From Paenibacillus zeirhizosphaerae (GTDB taxonomy: Bacteria; Bacillota; Bacilli; Paenibacillales; Paenibacillaceae), in assembly GCF_030705605.1 (NCBI RefSeq), contig NZ_JAPCKK010000032.1, forward strand, positions 1 to 59,754: a stretch of DNA of 59,754 bases, in the 5' to 3' direction. Made by a program: the position numbers and the translations under genes. The notes under the pieces were generated by a model. That model had not been told where the DNA came from. It searched no databases and worked only from the letters and a program-made list of their open reading frames with translations. Positions 7,984 through 16,080 of the stretch are shown piece after piece. How positions within the stretch are numbered: position 1 is the first letter of the stretch; the number at the start of each line of letters is the position of its first letter.

Positions 7984-8784
7984 ATGGATAAACCAGAAAT
8001 GATGGAAAAACAGTATGAATCCGAAAGGATCGATGATCTTTTAACCCACAATCTGCGCATTATACAAAGTGATGAAGTGTTCAGCTTTTCAATGGATGCT
8101 GTGCTCCTGGCCAGATTTGCAGGCATACCCGTGCGCGGCAAAATCCTTGATCTATGTACAGGCAATGGCGTGGTGCCTCTTCTGCTGACGACGAGAACCC
8201 GGGCTGCGATAGACGGAATTGAAATTCAACCCCGTCTGGCGGACATGGCGCGCCGCAGCGTAGCGATGAACGAATTGGAGGACAGGATTACGATCCGCGA
8301 AGGGGATCTGAGAAGCCTGTTTGAAGTGATCGGACATGGGGTATATGATGCGATAACGGTCAACCCGCCTTATATGCCCCTGAACGGCAGTGACATCAAG
8401 CTGAACCCGCATCAGGCTATAGCACGGCATGAATTGAACTGTACACTGGAAGAGGTAATTCTCGCCTGTACCCGCCTGATCCGGACCGGAGGCAAGGTTT
8501 CCATGGTGCACCGTCCGCAGCGCCTTGGCGAGATTATATCCCTTATGCGTTTGCACAGACTGGAGCCTAAACGCATTCGTTTTGTACATCCGCGCGCTCA
8601 TCTGGAGGCCAATATGGTTCTTATTGAAGCTATTCGGGACGCTAAGCCGGATGTGCGGCTGCTGCCGCCGCTAATTGTATACGAAGGCGATGGACGGAAT
8701 CAATACACGGCTGAAATGCAAGAGATATACTTTGGCACGGATGCTCTGACGCAAGCAGAAAATGAACCGGATGTTGAAGTGTAA
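7984..8784 (+). CDS. trmN6: tRNA1(Val) adenine-37 N6-methyltransferase family (YabB)
   Basis: SAM-dependent methyltransferase of 266 residues. Motif I is DLCTGNG (residues 56-62) and the adenine-N6 signature NPPY is at 127-130, as in TrmN6/YfiC, which methylates A37 of tRNA1(Val). B. subtilis YabB has the same position. The first ATG (7984) has an AAAAGG right against it; in-frame ATGs at 7999 and 8002 are better spaced from AAGG, so the start is uncertain by a few codons. The GIY-YIG gene yazA, which follows yabB in B. subtilis, is absent. Confidence 0.88.
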   Translation: MDKPEMMEKQYESERIDDLLTHNLRIIQSDEVFSFSMDAVLLARFAGIPVRGKILDLCTGNGVVPLLLTTRTRAAIDGIEIQPRLADMARRSVAMNELEDRITIREGDLRSLFEVIGHGVYDAITVNPPYMPLNGSDIKLNPHQAIARHELNCTLEEVILACTRLIRTGGKVSMVHRPQRLGEIISLMRLHRLEPKRIRFVHPRAHLEANMVLIEAIRDAKPDVRLLPPLIVYEGDGRNQYTAEMQEIYFGTDALTQAENEPDVEV

Positions 8785-8820
8785 GGCTGTCTCATTAATA
8801 CATGGCAAGGAGAAGTGGAT

Positions 8821-9717
8821 ATGAAATTCGCTGTACAAAAAAGCTACTCGGACCGTACGAACGGATATGGAACATTGTATCTGGTAGGTACGCCGATTGG
8901 CAATCTGGAGGATATGACCTTCCGTGCGGTAAGAACGCTGCAGGAGTGCAGCATTATCGCCGCTGAGGATACTAGGCAGACCCGCAAATTGCTCACCCAT
9001 TTCGACATTATGCCGGAGAAGCTCTTCAGCTACCATGAGCACAATAAGGCGGCAAGCGGGCCGGAATTGATACGCTATATAATGGAAGGAAAAAATTTGG
9101 CGCTGGTCAGCGACGCTGGCTTGCCGGCGATTTCAGACCCGGGGGCCGACCTCGTCCGGCTTGCGCTGGATGCAGGGGTTGCAGTAATTCCTATACCAGG
9201 AGCTAATGCGGCTCTGTCCGCGCTCATTGCCTCCGGGTTGAGTACGGAACGGTTCACTTTTGCAGGTTTTCCGCCAAGGGAACGCAAGGAGTTGCTTTCT
9301 CTTTTACATACCTTTGAAGCCTCGCACGGTACACTGTTGTTTTATGAATCCCCACACCGGATTGTCAAAACACTGACCGTCATTCAGGAGGCCTATGGAA
9401 CTCGCCCAATTGTGCTTGCCAGGGAACTCACCAAGCTTCATGAGGAATGGGTGAGAGGAAGCGTCGAGGAGTGTCTGGCCTGGCTAGAGGAGCACCCCCC
9501 CCTTGGTGAATACTGCTTGTTAGTTGAAGGGAAAAGCGTACAGGAAGAAGCCGAAGAAAGACAAGCGTGGTGGAAATCCCTAACACTGGAAGAGCATGTG
9601 CAGCATTATGAGTCGGAGGGCCTCGGCAGGAAAGAGGCTATGAAACGCACGGCCGCTGATCGCTCGCTTTCAAAGCGGGATGTATATAATGCATTGTTGT
9701 CTTCTAATGACCAATAA
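8821..9717 (+). CDS. rsmI: 16S rRNA 2'-O-ribose C1402 methyltransferase RsmI
   Basis: Tetrapyrrole-methylase-fold enzyme that methylates the ribose of C1402 in the decoding centre of 16S rRNA. The 298-residue protein has the family motifs LVGTPIGNLEDMT near the start, AAEDTRQTRKLL, and LVSDAGLPAISDPG. AAGGAG (8807-8812) is 8 nt before ATG 8821, which is therefore preferred to GTG 8815. Together with ksgA and rnmV in this window it forms part of the rRNA maturation set. Confidence 0.95.
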   Translation: MKFAVQKSYSDRTNGYGTLYLVGTPIGNLEDMTFRAVRTLQECSIIAAEDTRQTRKLLTHFDIMPEKLFSYHEHNKAASGPELIRYIMEGKNLALVSDAGLPAISDPGADLVRLALDAGVAVIPIPGANAALSALIASGLSTERFTFAGFPPRERKELLSLLHTFEASHGTLLFYESPHRIVKTLTVIQEAYGTRPIVLARELTKLHEEWVRGSVEECLAWLEEHPPLGEYCLLVEGKSVQEEAEERQAWWKSLTLEEHVQHYESEGLGRKEAMKRTAADRSLSKRDVYNALLSSNDQ

Positions 9718-9734
9718 ATTCCATACATGTTATA

Positions 9735-9777
9735 CAAAAAAAGGCCTTCCGACGGTAGGGATCAACCGCGGAAGGCA
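9735..9777 (-). terminator. Terminator of abrB (minus strand)
   Basis: On the minus strand, GCCTTCCGCGG and CCGTCGGAAGGC form a strong stem followed by TTTTTTT. It lies 63 nt past the abrB stop codon, between the convergent rsmI and abrB genes. On the plus strand there is no T run, so it mainly serves abrB. Confidence 0.8.
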
Positions 9778-9839
9778 ACAAGGAGATATGAAAAGGTTAG
9801 AATTAACAGTTGGTTTATTATTATTATATACTATAAATC

Positions 9840-10094
9840 TTATTTTGTCACAGGTGTTGGAATTTCGGAAATACATTCGTTGCAAACAATTTTACCTTTG
9901 AAATAAGTAACGTTTTCCGCATTGCCACAAAAGATGCAGGCAGGCTCGTATTTTTTGAGCATAATGCGCTCACCGTCAACGTAAATTTCAAGAGCGTCCT
10001 TCTCGCCAATGCCCAACGTGCGACGCAGCTCGATCGGAATAACTACACGTCCAAGCTCATCGACTTTTCTTACGATACCAGTAGATTTCATCAT
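9840..10094 (-). CDS. abrB: Transition-state regulator AbrB with Cys-pair C-terminus
   Basis: DNA-binding transition-state regulator that represses stationary-phase and sporulation genes during growth. Residues 1-52 are nearly identical to B. subtilis AbrB (STGIVRKVDELGRVVIP, LRRTLGIGEKDALEIYVDGE), forming the swapped-hairpin DNA-binding domain. The C-terminal half differs: instead of the B. subtilis multimerisation domain it has CIFC and CNEC about 18 residues apart, a likely zinc knuckle. Total length is 84 residues. A -35/-10 pair and a Spo0A box lie upstream on the same strand. It is divergent from the HD-domain gene. Confidence 0.94.
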   Translation of the reverse strand: MMKSTGIVRKVDELGRVVIPIELRRTLGIGEKDALEIYVDGERIMLKKYEPACIFCGNAENVTYFKGKIVCNECISEIPTPVTK

Positions 10095-10141
10095 AATAAA
10101 TCAGGCTCCTCTCGCCGTATAGAAAGTTTCAATTGTCATCA

Positions 10142-10148
10142 TTCGACA
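10142..10148 (-). promoter_or_regulatory. Spo0A box downstream of abrB promoter
   Basis: Exact TGTCGAA on the minus strand, about +16 to +22 from the predicted abrB start. In B. subtilis, Spo0A~P represses abrB by binding 0A boxes just downstream of its start site. The position here is equivalent. Confidence 0.65.
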
Positions 10149-10171
10149 TTATTTTCTGTTTTCTGAATTTA

Positions 10172-10200
10172 ACTATACCAACGATTCCCAAATCAGTCAA
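10172..10200 (-). promoter_or_regulatory. SigA promoter of abrB
   Basis: On the minus strand, TTGACT (10200-10195), a 17-nt spacer and TATAGT (10177-10172). The predicted start site is near 10164, ~70 nt before the abrB ATG. Confidence 0.75.
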
Positions 10201-10295
10201 CCTAAAAGTTAGGCATGAAACCTAATTTTTCAAAATATAGCCTACAATATGACGAGGAATCAACAATTATTATCAAAAAAATCGATTTAAATAGA

Positions 10296-10357
10296 TTTGT
10301 CGATTTGGAAATCTATTAACCGTTTTAAATCGACTTATTTCGACAATTTGTGTCGAA
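10296..10357. promoter_or_regulatory. Cluster of Spo0A-box-like sites between abrB and the HD gene
   Basis: Within 62 bp there are TTTGTCGATTT (10296-10306), a minus-strand TTGTCGAAATAA (TTCGACA at 10339-10345) and a plus-strand TGTCGAA (10351-10357). The last two form the inverted repeat TTCGACA-N5-TGTCGAA. AATCGACTTA at 10328-10337 adds a weaker copy. The region is AT-rich and 56-117 bp upstream of the HD-domain ORF, so it may control that gene, abrB, or both. Confidence 0.5.
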
Positions 10358-10412
10358 CGGTGTGCGATTATGCTCGATTACATATATAATTTTATCAAGG
10401 AGCTGAAGCCAG

Positions 10413-11702
10413 ATGAATTACATGCAGCAGCCGCTTACCGAAGAAAAGGTATTTAAAGACCCAGTGCACAATTACATTCACGTTCAGGATGTGGTTATCT
10501 GGCGGTTGATTAATACTCCTGAATTTCAAAGACTGCGTCGGATTCGCCAGCTTGGAACTTCCTATTTAACATTTCATGGTGCTGAGCACAGTCGCTTCTC
10601 CCATTCCCTGGGGGTCTATGAGATTACACGGCGTATCATTTCCCAGTTTGAACGCGGTGAATATACGGACTGGCCCAAGGAAGAGAAATTAGTCGCTTTG
10701 TGTGCCGCCCTGCTGCATGATTTGGGACATGGCCCGTTCTCACATTCCATTGAAGAAGCCTTTGGCATGAATCATGAGGATTGGACCTGCCGCATTATTT
10801 TAGGAGACACGGAGATCAATACGGTCCTTCGTCAGGTTGAACGGGGATTTCCAGAGAAGGTTGCCGCGGTTATTTCTAAAACCTACGACAAACCGATTGT
10901 CGTCAACTTGGTAACGAGCCCGCTTGATGCGGACAGAATGGACTATCTGCTGCGGGATGCTTACCAAACGGGTGTTAATTACGGAACCATCGACCTTGAC
11001 CGCATTTTACGTTTGCTCCGCCCTCATCAGGGCCGTATCGTCGTAAAGGATTCGGGTATGCATGCAGTGGAAGACTATTTGATGTCCCGCTACCAGATGT
11101 ACTGGCAAATTTATTTTCATCCGGTGACACGCAGCTCGGAAATTATACTGCGGCTTATCTTCCGAAGAGCCAAGGAGCTTATGAACCAAGGTTATCGATT
11201 CGAATTTCTGCTGGATCCCCTCCCGGATTTAATCCAGGGTGACTTGACGGTCAGTCAGTATCTGATGTTGGACGAGTCATTGATACAAACTGTATTCAAT
11301 CAATGGAAAAAGGAAGCAGACCCGATTTTGAGTGATCTGTGCTCGCGTTTTATGGATCGCAGGTTATATAAATATGTGCAAATTGATTCCATGGATATGG
11401 GCATGATTGATGATTTGCGGACTGCACTTGCCCAGGCCGGGCTTCACCCCGATTATGATCTGGAAATTGATTTTCCAACAGACCTTCCTTATGATGTGTT
11501 CCGGAAGGACGGATCGACAGAGAACCAGATTTTGCTGCTTGGGCGGGAAGGCAGTGTGCGTGAAATTTCCGAAGTATCGGATATCGTCCGTTCAATCAGC
11601 GGCATTCACCGTGGAAAGTATCATCTATATTACCCGCAAAATAAATTGGAAGAAATTAAGGATAAGCTTCCTGCCGATATCCAAAAATTGTTTGTGAAAT
11701 AA
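10413..11702 (+). CDS. HD-domain phosphohydrolase, YwfO type
   Basis: A 429-residue HD-superfamily enzyme resembling B. subtilis YwfO and dNTPase-like (SAMHD1-type) hydrolases. Metal-binding residues are visible: H64 in RFSHSLG, H102-D103 in LLHDLGHGPFSH, and a later Asp in SPLDADRMDYLLRDA. It may hydrolyse a nucleotide, probably a dNTP, but the substrate is unproven. AAGGAG (10397-10402) precedes the ATG by ~10 nt. It sits where B. subtilis has metS, between abrB and tatD. A TATAAT at 10385-10390 is too close to the Shine-Dalgarno to be its -10. Confidence 0.88.
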   Translation: MNYMQQPLTEEKVFKDPVHNYIHVQDVVIWRLINTPEFQRLRRIRQLGTSYLTFHGAEHSRFSHSLGVYEITRRIISQFERGEYTDWPKEEKLVALCAALLHDLGHGPFSHSIEEAFGMNHEDWTCRIILGDTEINTVLRQVERGFPEKVAAVISKTYDKPIVVNLVTSPLDADRMDYLLRDAYQTGVNYGTIDLDRILRLLRPHQGRIVVKDSGMHAVEDYLMSRYQMYWQIYFHPVTRSSEIILRLIFRRAKELMNQGYRFEFLLDPLPDLIQGDLTVSQYLMLDESLIQTVFNQWKKEADPILSDLCSRFMDRRLYKYVQIDSMDMGMIDDLRTALAQAGLHPDYDLEIDFPTDLPYDVFRKDGSTENQILLLGREGSVREISEVSDIVRSISGIHRGKYHLYYPQNKLEEIKDKLPADIQKLFVK

Positions 11703-11813
11703 TGATGATTAGCTATACGTTTAAGTCTTAAACACCATCATATAAAAGGTTGCAAAAATAAGAAATTACCAAAAAAAATAATCTAAATAACACCATTTAA
11801 GGAGGAACAATCC

Positions 11814-12605
11814 TTGGAATTATTCGATACACATACCCATCTCGATTCGCCACAATTCAATGAGGACAGGGAACAAATCATAGCAAACGCCGTCGAAGCG
11901 GGAGTTACGAGAATGATCAATGTCGGCTTTAATAGAGAGACTATTCCTAGTACGATGGAGCTTGCCGAAACCTATGATTTTATTTATGCGGCCGTTGGAT
12001 GGCACCCGGTGGATGCCATCACCATGCAGGATGGGGACTTAGAATGGATTGCATCGCTTTGCGAGCATGAAAAGGTCGTGGCTATCGGGGAAATCGGACT
12101 GGATTACCATTGGGATACTTCACCGAAAGATGTGCAACAGCGGGTGCTGCGCCGCCAAATCGGACTTGCCCGGGAGCTCGGGATGCCGATTGTAATTCAT
12201 AACCGGGATGCACATGAAGACATCGTAAAAATTTTGCGTGAAGAGAAGGCGCATGAGGTTGGGGGGGTCATGCATTCGTTTTCAGGTAGCTGGGAGATTG
12301 CTAAATTATGTATTAATATGGGATTCCATTTATCTTTTGGAGGCCCGATTACGTTCAAAAATGCACGTCAGCCGAAAGAGGTGCTGGCACAGGTGCCAAT
12401 GGACCGTTTACTGATTGAAACGGATTCGCCTTATTTGACTCCTCATCCCTTCAGAGGCAAACGAAACGAGTCAGCCTATGTAAAATTAGTGGCAGAGGCG
12501 GCTGCACAGATCAAGGGGATTTCCGTGGAGGAATTGGCGGCAATTACGACCCAAAATGGCCTGGAACGATTTTACATTAAGAGCAAACGGGAGATAAAAC
12601 CTTAA
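11814..12605 (+). CDS. tatD: TatD-family metal-dependent nuclease
   Basis: TIM-barrel DNase/3'-5' exonuclease family (B. subtilis YabD), 263 residues. The metal ligands appear in order: DTHTHLD (residues 5-11), GEIGLDYHWD, IVIHNRDAH, and IETDSPYLTPHP, with FRGKRNE following. The start is TTG 11814 with AAGGAGGA (11799-11806) ~7 nt upstream; no ATG fits. It is followed by the long riboswitch leader of yabE, so it probably ends its own transcript. Confidence 0.93.
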   Translation: MELFDTHTHLDSPQFNEDREQIIANAVEAGVTRMINVGFNRETIPSTMELAETYDFIYAAVGWHPVDAITMQDGDLEWIASLCEHEKVVAIGEIGLDYHWDTSPKDVQQRVLRRQIGLARELGMPIVIHNRDAHEDIVKILREEKAHEVGGVMHSFSGSWEIAKLCINMGFHLSFGGPITFKNARQPKEVLAQVPMDRLLIETDSPYLTPHPFRGKRNESAYVKLVAEAAAQIKGISVEELAAITTQNGLERFYIKSKREIKP

Positions 12606-12695
12606 AAAATCGAGGTAAGCGGAGTTAATCATAAAAATGTTGCGGAAAAATCGTGAATATTACATTTTTTTAACCGATTATTTAGGAAAAAGCAC

Positions 12696-12725
12696 TTGAA
12701 ACCTGCTTTACAACATGCATATAAA
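12696..12725 (+). promoter_or_regulatory. Probable SigA promoter of the riboswitch-yabE unit
   Basis: TTGAAA (12696-12701), an 18-nt spacer and TATAAA (12720-12725). The predicted start near 12732 would place the whole aptamer in the transcript. A leader hairpin (ATTGAT / ATCAAT, ~12749-12783) precedes the aptamer. Confidence 0.55.
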
Positions 12726-12802
12726 CAGGATATCATCGTCTCAGTGAATTATTGATGCCGTGTAAAAGGGCAAAAAAATCAATAACTCATCTCATGAACC
12801 AG

Positions 12803-13050
12803 TCTCGCTTAATCTCCGAATGGAGAACGGGGGAACCGATATGGTGGCAGGCCGAAAGGGAGCCGCAATGGAAAGCGTACCAATGTAGACGCGCTGCCTT
12901 GTGTATGTTCCTTGGGTGCATCCGGGCACCATAGTTCGATTTCTTTTCTGGGTCTTAGGGGTGAATGTGAGGGCAGCCGCCATGAGCGGGTGACCGGAAC
13001 TAGGGCGACTCTCTACGTCCGAACCCGACAGCTAACCCCGTAAGCGTATC
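12803..13050 (+). ncRNA. Cyclic di-AMP riboswitch (ydaO/yuaA type)
   Basis: The conserved ydaO core is readable in order: CGCTTAAT at the 5' side of P1 (12806), CGGGGGAACC (~12828), AGGGGTGAATG (~12957), GGGTGACC, then CCGAACCCGACAGCTAACC and the closing GTAAGCG (13040-13046), which pairs with CGCTTA. Ligand-bound ydaO riboswitches promote termination, so high c-di-AMP should lower expression of the downstream yabE. In Firmicutes this class often precedes cell-wall hydrolase (Rpf/3D-domain) and potassium-transport genes. The variable arms are long here, giving ~250 nt. Confidence 0.92.
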
Positions 13051-13100
13051 AAGAGAGAAGCTACCTCGTGCATGGATTTTCCGCATATGTCATTGACGGA

Positions 13101-13140
13101 AGCCACGGAAGAGCTCTCTTAACTCTTTCCTGGCTTTTTG
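13101..13140 (+). terminator. Riboswitch-controlled terminator
   Basis: AGCCACGGAAGAG (13101-13113) and CTCTTTCCTGGCT (13123-13135) form a stem with one mismatch and a G-U pair, followed by TTTTT. It lies ~50 nt after the aptamer and ~200 nt before yabE, as expected for an expression platform. Confidence 0.8.
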
Positions 13141-13343
13141 TGTTTGTGAATATGAGGGGATTCGCCCACATACTGTTACATAACAGAAGTTATGAACAAT
13201 TAGGGGGGCACCATGCTGCGAAGACGGGAACATGATGCAGGGCAGGCTGCAGTTTGGCTTGTCTTGTAGAAAATCTGGTATAGTCGCGTCAATTTCAATC
13301 ATGTATTACTCTAGACGGCGAGGCTATGAAGGAGGACGGAGAA

Positions 13344-14483
13344 GTGGGAATTTTCCAACAAGGGGAGACCCATGAGTCACGCTCATCCAGCATGTCTTAC
13401 GCGTTGCGATGGAAGCATGAAAAATTGCGTCACGTATCATTGGTCGCTATTTTTCTAATCGCACTAACAATCATAATCTCTATACTGGTGTACACACAGC
13501 AGAAGAAACAAGTGTTTCTGGTTATCGATGGTCAGAGCAAGGCAATAGAGACCCGCGGAGAAAATTTACAGGATATCTTGGAAGAGCATTCCATTACACT
13601 GGCACCTCACGATACGATTTCTATGCCGGTGAGTGGAGCCATACAGGATGGTGACCGTGTAGTCATTAAACGGGCTACGCAAGTGAATGTATCTGCAGGC
13701 CATGAAACCAAGAAACTGTACACCACCGAAAATACAGTAGAAGACGCTATTCGAACCTTGGGATACGCATTGTCACCGGAAGACAAGGTTTCCCCCGCAT
13801 TGGACACTGAGATCTCTTCTAGCATGGATATAAAAATTGTCCGTGTAACCAAACAGCAGGTTCAGCAAAAAGAAGAAATCCCTTACAGAGTCGTCAAGAC
13901 GGCTGATCCAAGCCTGTACAAGGGGGATAACCGGGTACTGGTAAGCGGTAAGGACGGAGTCATGGTCCAAAATGTCGAGAAGGTGTATCATGATGGGAAG
14001 CTGGTTTCCAAGCGCATGGTAGACAAAGAGGTCGCCACAAACCGCGTTGATAAGGTTATTGCGGTAGGCACGAAGAAGAAGCCTGTTGTACTGGCGGCAT
14101 CCATCGGACCTTCCGATTCCGCAACTACGGTCAGTGCCAATACGATTAGCCGGGCAGGAATAGATTTTAATTATAAAAAAGTATTAAGTAATGTATCCAT
14201 GACGGCCTACTCCGCACAGCAGCCTGGCATTGGAACCCGGACTTCCTCCGGCACACGCGTAACCGAAGGACGGACGATTGCTGTGGATCCTGATGTTATT
14301 CCAATCGGCTGGTGGGTATATATTGAAGGCTTGGGCTTCCGCCGTGCGGAAGATACCGGAGGCGCCATCAAAGGCAACAAAATCGATGTGTATTATGAAA
14401 CATTAAGCAAGGCAATGAACTTTGGCCGTAAATCAGGGATGACGGTGTATGTCATCGGACCGGTCAAACCCGAATTGAACTAA
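13344..14483 (+). CDS. yabE: YabE-like cell-wall protein (DUF348, G5 and 3D domains)
   Basis: Probable cell-wall lytic or remodelling enzyme related to resuscitation-promoting factors, 379 residues. A membrane anchor spans ~31-50. Two ubiquitin-like DUF348 repeats follow (about 55-105 and 115-165), then a G5 domain (about 168-245) and a C-terminal 3D domain whose three Asp lie in AVDPDVIP, AEDTGG and KIDVYY. The GTG at 13344, with AAGGAGG 8 nt upstream, is preferred over ATG 13326, which overlaps that Shine-Dalgarno. Expression should be controlled by the upstream c-di-AMP riboswitch. Confidence 0.9.
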   Translation: MGIFQQGETHESRSSSMSYALRWKHEKLRHVSLVAIFLIALTIIISILVYTQQKKQVFLVIDGQSKAIETRGENLQDILEEHSITLAPHDTISMPVSGAIQDGDRVVIKRATQVNVSAGHETKKLYTTENTVEDAIRTLGYALSPEDKVSPALDTEISSSMDIKIVRVTKQQVQQKEEIPYRVVKTADPSLYKGDNRVLVSGKDGVMVQNVEKVYHDGKLVSKRMVDKEVATNRVDKVIAVGTKKKPVVLAASIGPSDSATTVSANTISRAGIDFNYKKVLSNVSMTAYSAQQPGIGTRTSSGTRVTEGRTIAVDPDVIPIGWWVYIEGLGFRRAEDTGGAIKGNKIDVYYETLSKAMNFGRKSGMTVYVIGPVKPELN

Positions 14484-14557
14484 CCGTCATCTAAATGTTG
14501 AAGGTTGTATTTCAGTCGCTGATTAGGATAGTATTAAGAACATAATGATGCATGCTA

Positions 14558-14589
14558 AGAAGAGGATGATGATCCTCTTCTTATTTTTT
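14558..14589 (+). terminator. Terminator after yabE
   Basis: GAAGAGGAT-GATG-ATCCTCTTC perfect hairpin followed by TTATTTTTT, ending the riboswitch-yabE transcript just before rnmV. Confidence 0.85.
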
Positions 14590-14611
14590 GTTTAGGAAGG
14601 AAGAACCATTC

Positions 14612-15157
14612 ATGATTAAGGAAGTCATCGTAGTGGAGGGCCGTGATGATACGGTAGCTATCAAAAGGGCGGTTGACGCCGATACGATTGAGACCGGCGG
14701 ATCGGCCATCAATGCCATGACGATTCGTAAGATTGCATTGGCGCAGAAACGGCGTGGTGTTATTATACTGACCGACCCGGACCATGCCGGGGAACGGATA
14801 CGCAAAATCATTGCCTCTAAGGTACCAGGCTGCAAGCAAGCCTTTATTCCGGAGGCGGAAGCGACCCATAAAGGGGATATCGGTGTGGAGAATGCTTCTC
14901 CTGAGGCAATTCGTCACGCACTTGCCAGGGTTCATACTACGGTAGAGGGAGCTGTTCCTCTGCTCGACTGGGAAGACCTTATTAACGCGGGATTGATTAC
15001 GCATCCCAGGGCGGCTTCCCGCAGGATGGCCGTTGGTAACATACTGGGTATTGGCTACTGCAACGGCAAGCAGCTTCATAAGCGTCTGACGATGTTCCAG
15101 ATCAGCCGTGAGGAATTCGCGGAAGCATTACAGCAAATTGAAAGCGAAGGATTGTGA
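14612..15157 (+). CDS. rnmV: Ribonuclease M5
   Basis: Toprim-domain endonuclease that removes both flanks of 5S rRNA precursor on the ribosome. The 181-residue protein has the Toprim Glu in VVEGRDD (E9) and the DxD in LTDPDHAGE (D55, D57), and a C-terminal part that binds the substrate in B. subtilis. The ATG at 14612 is chosen because AGGAAGGAAG lies 8 nt upstream; an upstream TTG at 14588 overlaps that signal. It overlaps the start of ksgA, so the two are translationally linked. A 5S gene lies at 230-346. Confidence 0.95.
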   Translation: MIKEVIVVEGRDDTVAIKRAVDADTIETGGSAINAMTIRKIALAQKRRGVIILTDPDHAGERIRKIIASKVPGCKQAFIPEAEATHKGDIGVENASPEAIRHALARVHTTVEGAVPLLDWEDLINAGLITHPRAASRRMAVGNILGIGYCNGKQLHKRLTMFQISREEFAEALQQIESEGL

Positions 15158-16047
15158 TGGGCATGAAGGGTCTTGAAGATATTGCGACGCCTCGCCGTAC
15201 CAAGGAGATTATTCAAAGGCACGGTTTTTCGTTCAAGAAGAGCCTGGGTCAGAATTTTCTGATTGATCAAAATATACTGCAAAAAATCGTATCTGCCGCC
15301 GGATTGGACGAGACCAAGGGGGCGCTTGAGATCGGTCCGGGTATCGGAGCACTGACGGAGCGGCTTGCCCGCACGGCTAAATGTGTGACGGCTGTCGAGA
15401 TCGATCAGCGGCTCCTTCCCATTCTGGGGGAAGTACTGGCGCCGTACGAGCGGGTACGGGTGCGTCATGGAGATGTGCTGAAGCTGGATCTGAAGGAAGT
15501 GTTTGCAGAGGATTTCGCGGATGTGGAAAAGGTCAGCGTAGTAGCCAATTTGCCTTATTACGTGACAACCCCTATCTTGATGAAGCTGCTGGAGGACAAG
15601 CTGCCTTTGGAGAATATCGTTGTTATGATTCAAAAAGAGGTGGCTGAGCGAATGGCTGCATCACCGGGCTCCAAGGATTATGGCAGCTTAAGCATAGCGG
15701 TGCAGTATTACAGTGAACCAGAGCTGGTATGCATCGTGCCGCACACGGTCTTCATTCCGCAGCCTAATGTGGCATCGGCCGTCATCCGGCTGCGTGTAAG
15801 AACGGAGCCGCCGGTCCATGTACCGGACGAAAAGCATTTCTTTGAAGTCGTGCAGGCATCCTTTGCACAGCGTCGCAAAACGATCGCCAATAATCTGAAA
15901 AGCCGCTTTTTTACTAAAGAGAATAAGGATGCGTTAGAGCCGCTTTTGCAGTCCGCAGGCATTGAACCATCAAGAAGGGGAGAGACGCTCAGTATCGAGG
16001 AGTTCGCTCGTCTGAGCACCCTGTTGCTCGAAGCTGGTTATATATAA
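15157..16047 (+). CDS. ksgA: 16S rRNA dimethyladenosine transferase KsgA (RsmA)
   Basis: Dimethylates A1518 and A1519 near the 3' end of 16S rRNA. Its 296 residues include SLGQNFLID, the SAM motif EIGPGIGALTE and the catalytic NLPYYVTTP motif. The start is one of three close in-frame codons: GTG 15154, ATG 15157 or ATG 15163; the last would match B. subtilis best, while 15157 overlaps the rnmV stop and is 5 nt from GAAGGA. It is in an operon with rnmV, as in Bacillus. Confidence 0.95.
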   Translation: MGMKGLEDIATPRRTKEIIQRHGFSFKKSLGQNFLIDQNILQKIVSAAGLDETKGALEIGPGIGALTERLARTAKCVTAVEIDQRLLPILGEVLAPYERVRVRHGDVLKLDLKEVFAEDFADVEKVSVVANLPYYVTTPILMKLLEDKLPLENIVVMIQKEVAERMAASPGSKDYGSLSIAVQYYSEPELVCIVPHTVFIPQPNVASAVIRLRVRTEPPVHVPDEKHFFEVVQASFAQRRKTIANNLKSRFFTKENKDALEPLLQSAGIEPSRRGETLSIEEFARLSTLLLEAGYI

Positions 16048-16080
16048 AATCAATCCTGCTGTACTTGATTCCAGACGGAC

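Noticed and set aside
9788..9901. 37-codon frame with an AAGGAG upstream, on the plus strand between rsmI and abrB
   Set aside because: It lies over the 3' end of abrB and just after the abrB terminator hairpin, has no promoter, and is too short to support from composition.
10385..10390. TATAAT just upstream of the HD-domain gene as a -10
   Set aside because: The transcription start would fall on the Shine-Dalgarno at 10397-10402, leaving no ribosome-binding site in the mRNA.
12752..12983. Short open frames on both strands inside the yabE leader
   Set aside because: They overlap the conserved core of the ydaO riboswitch, which explains the sequence better.
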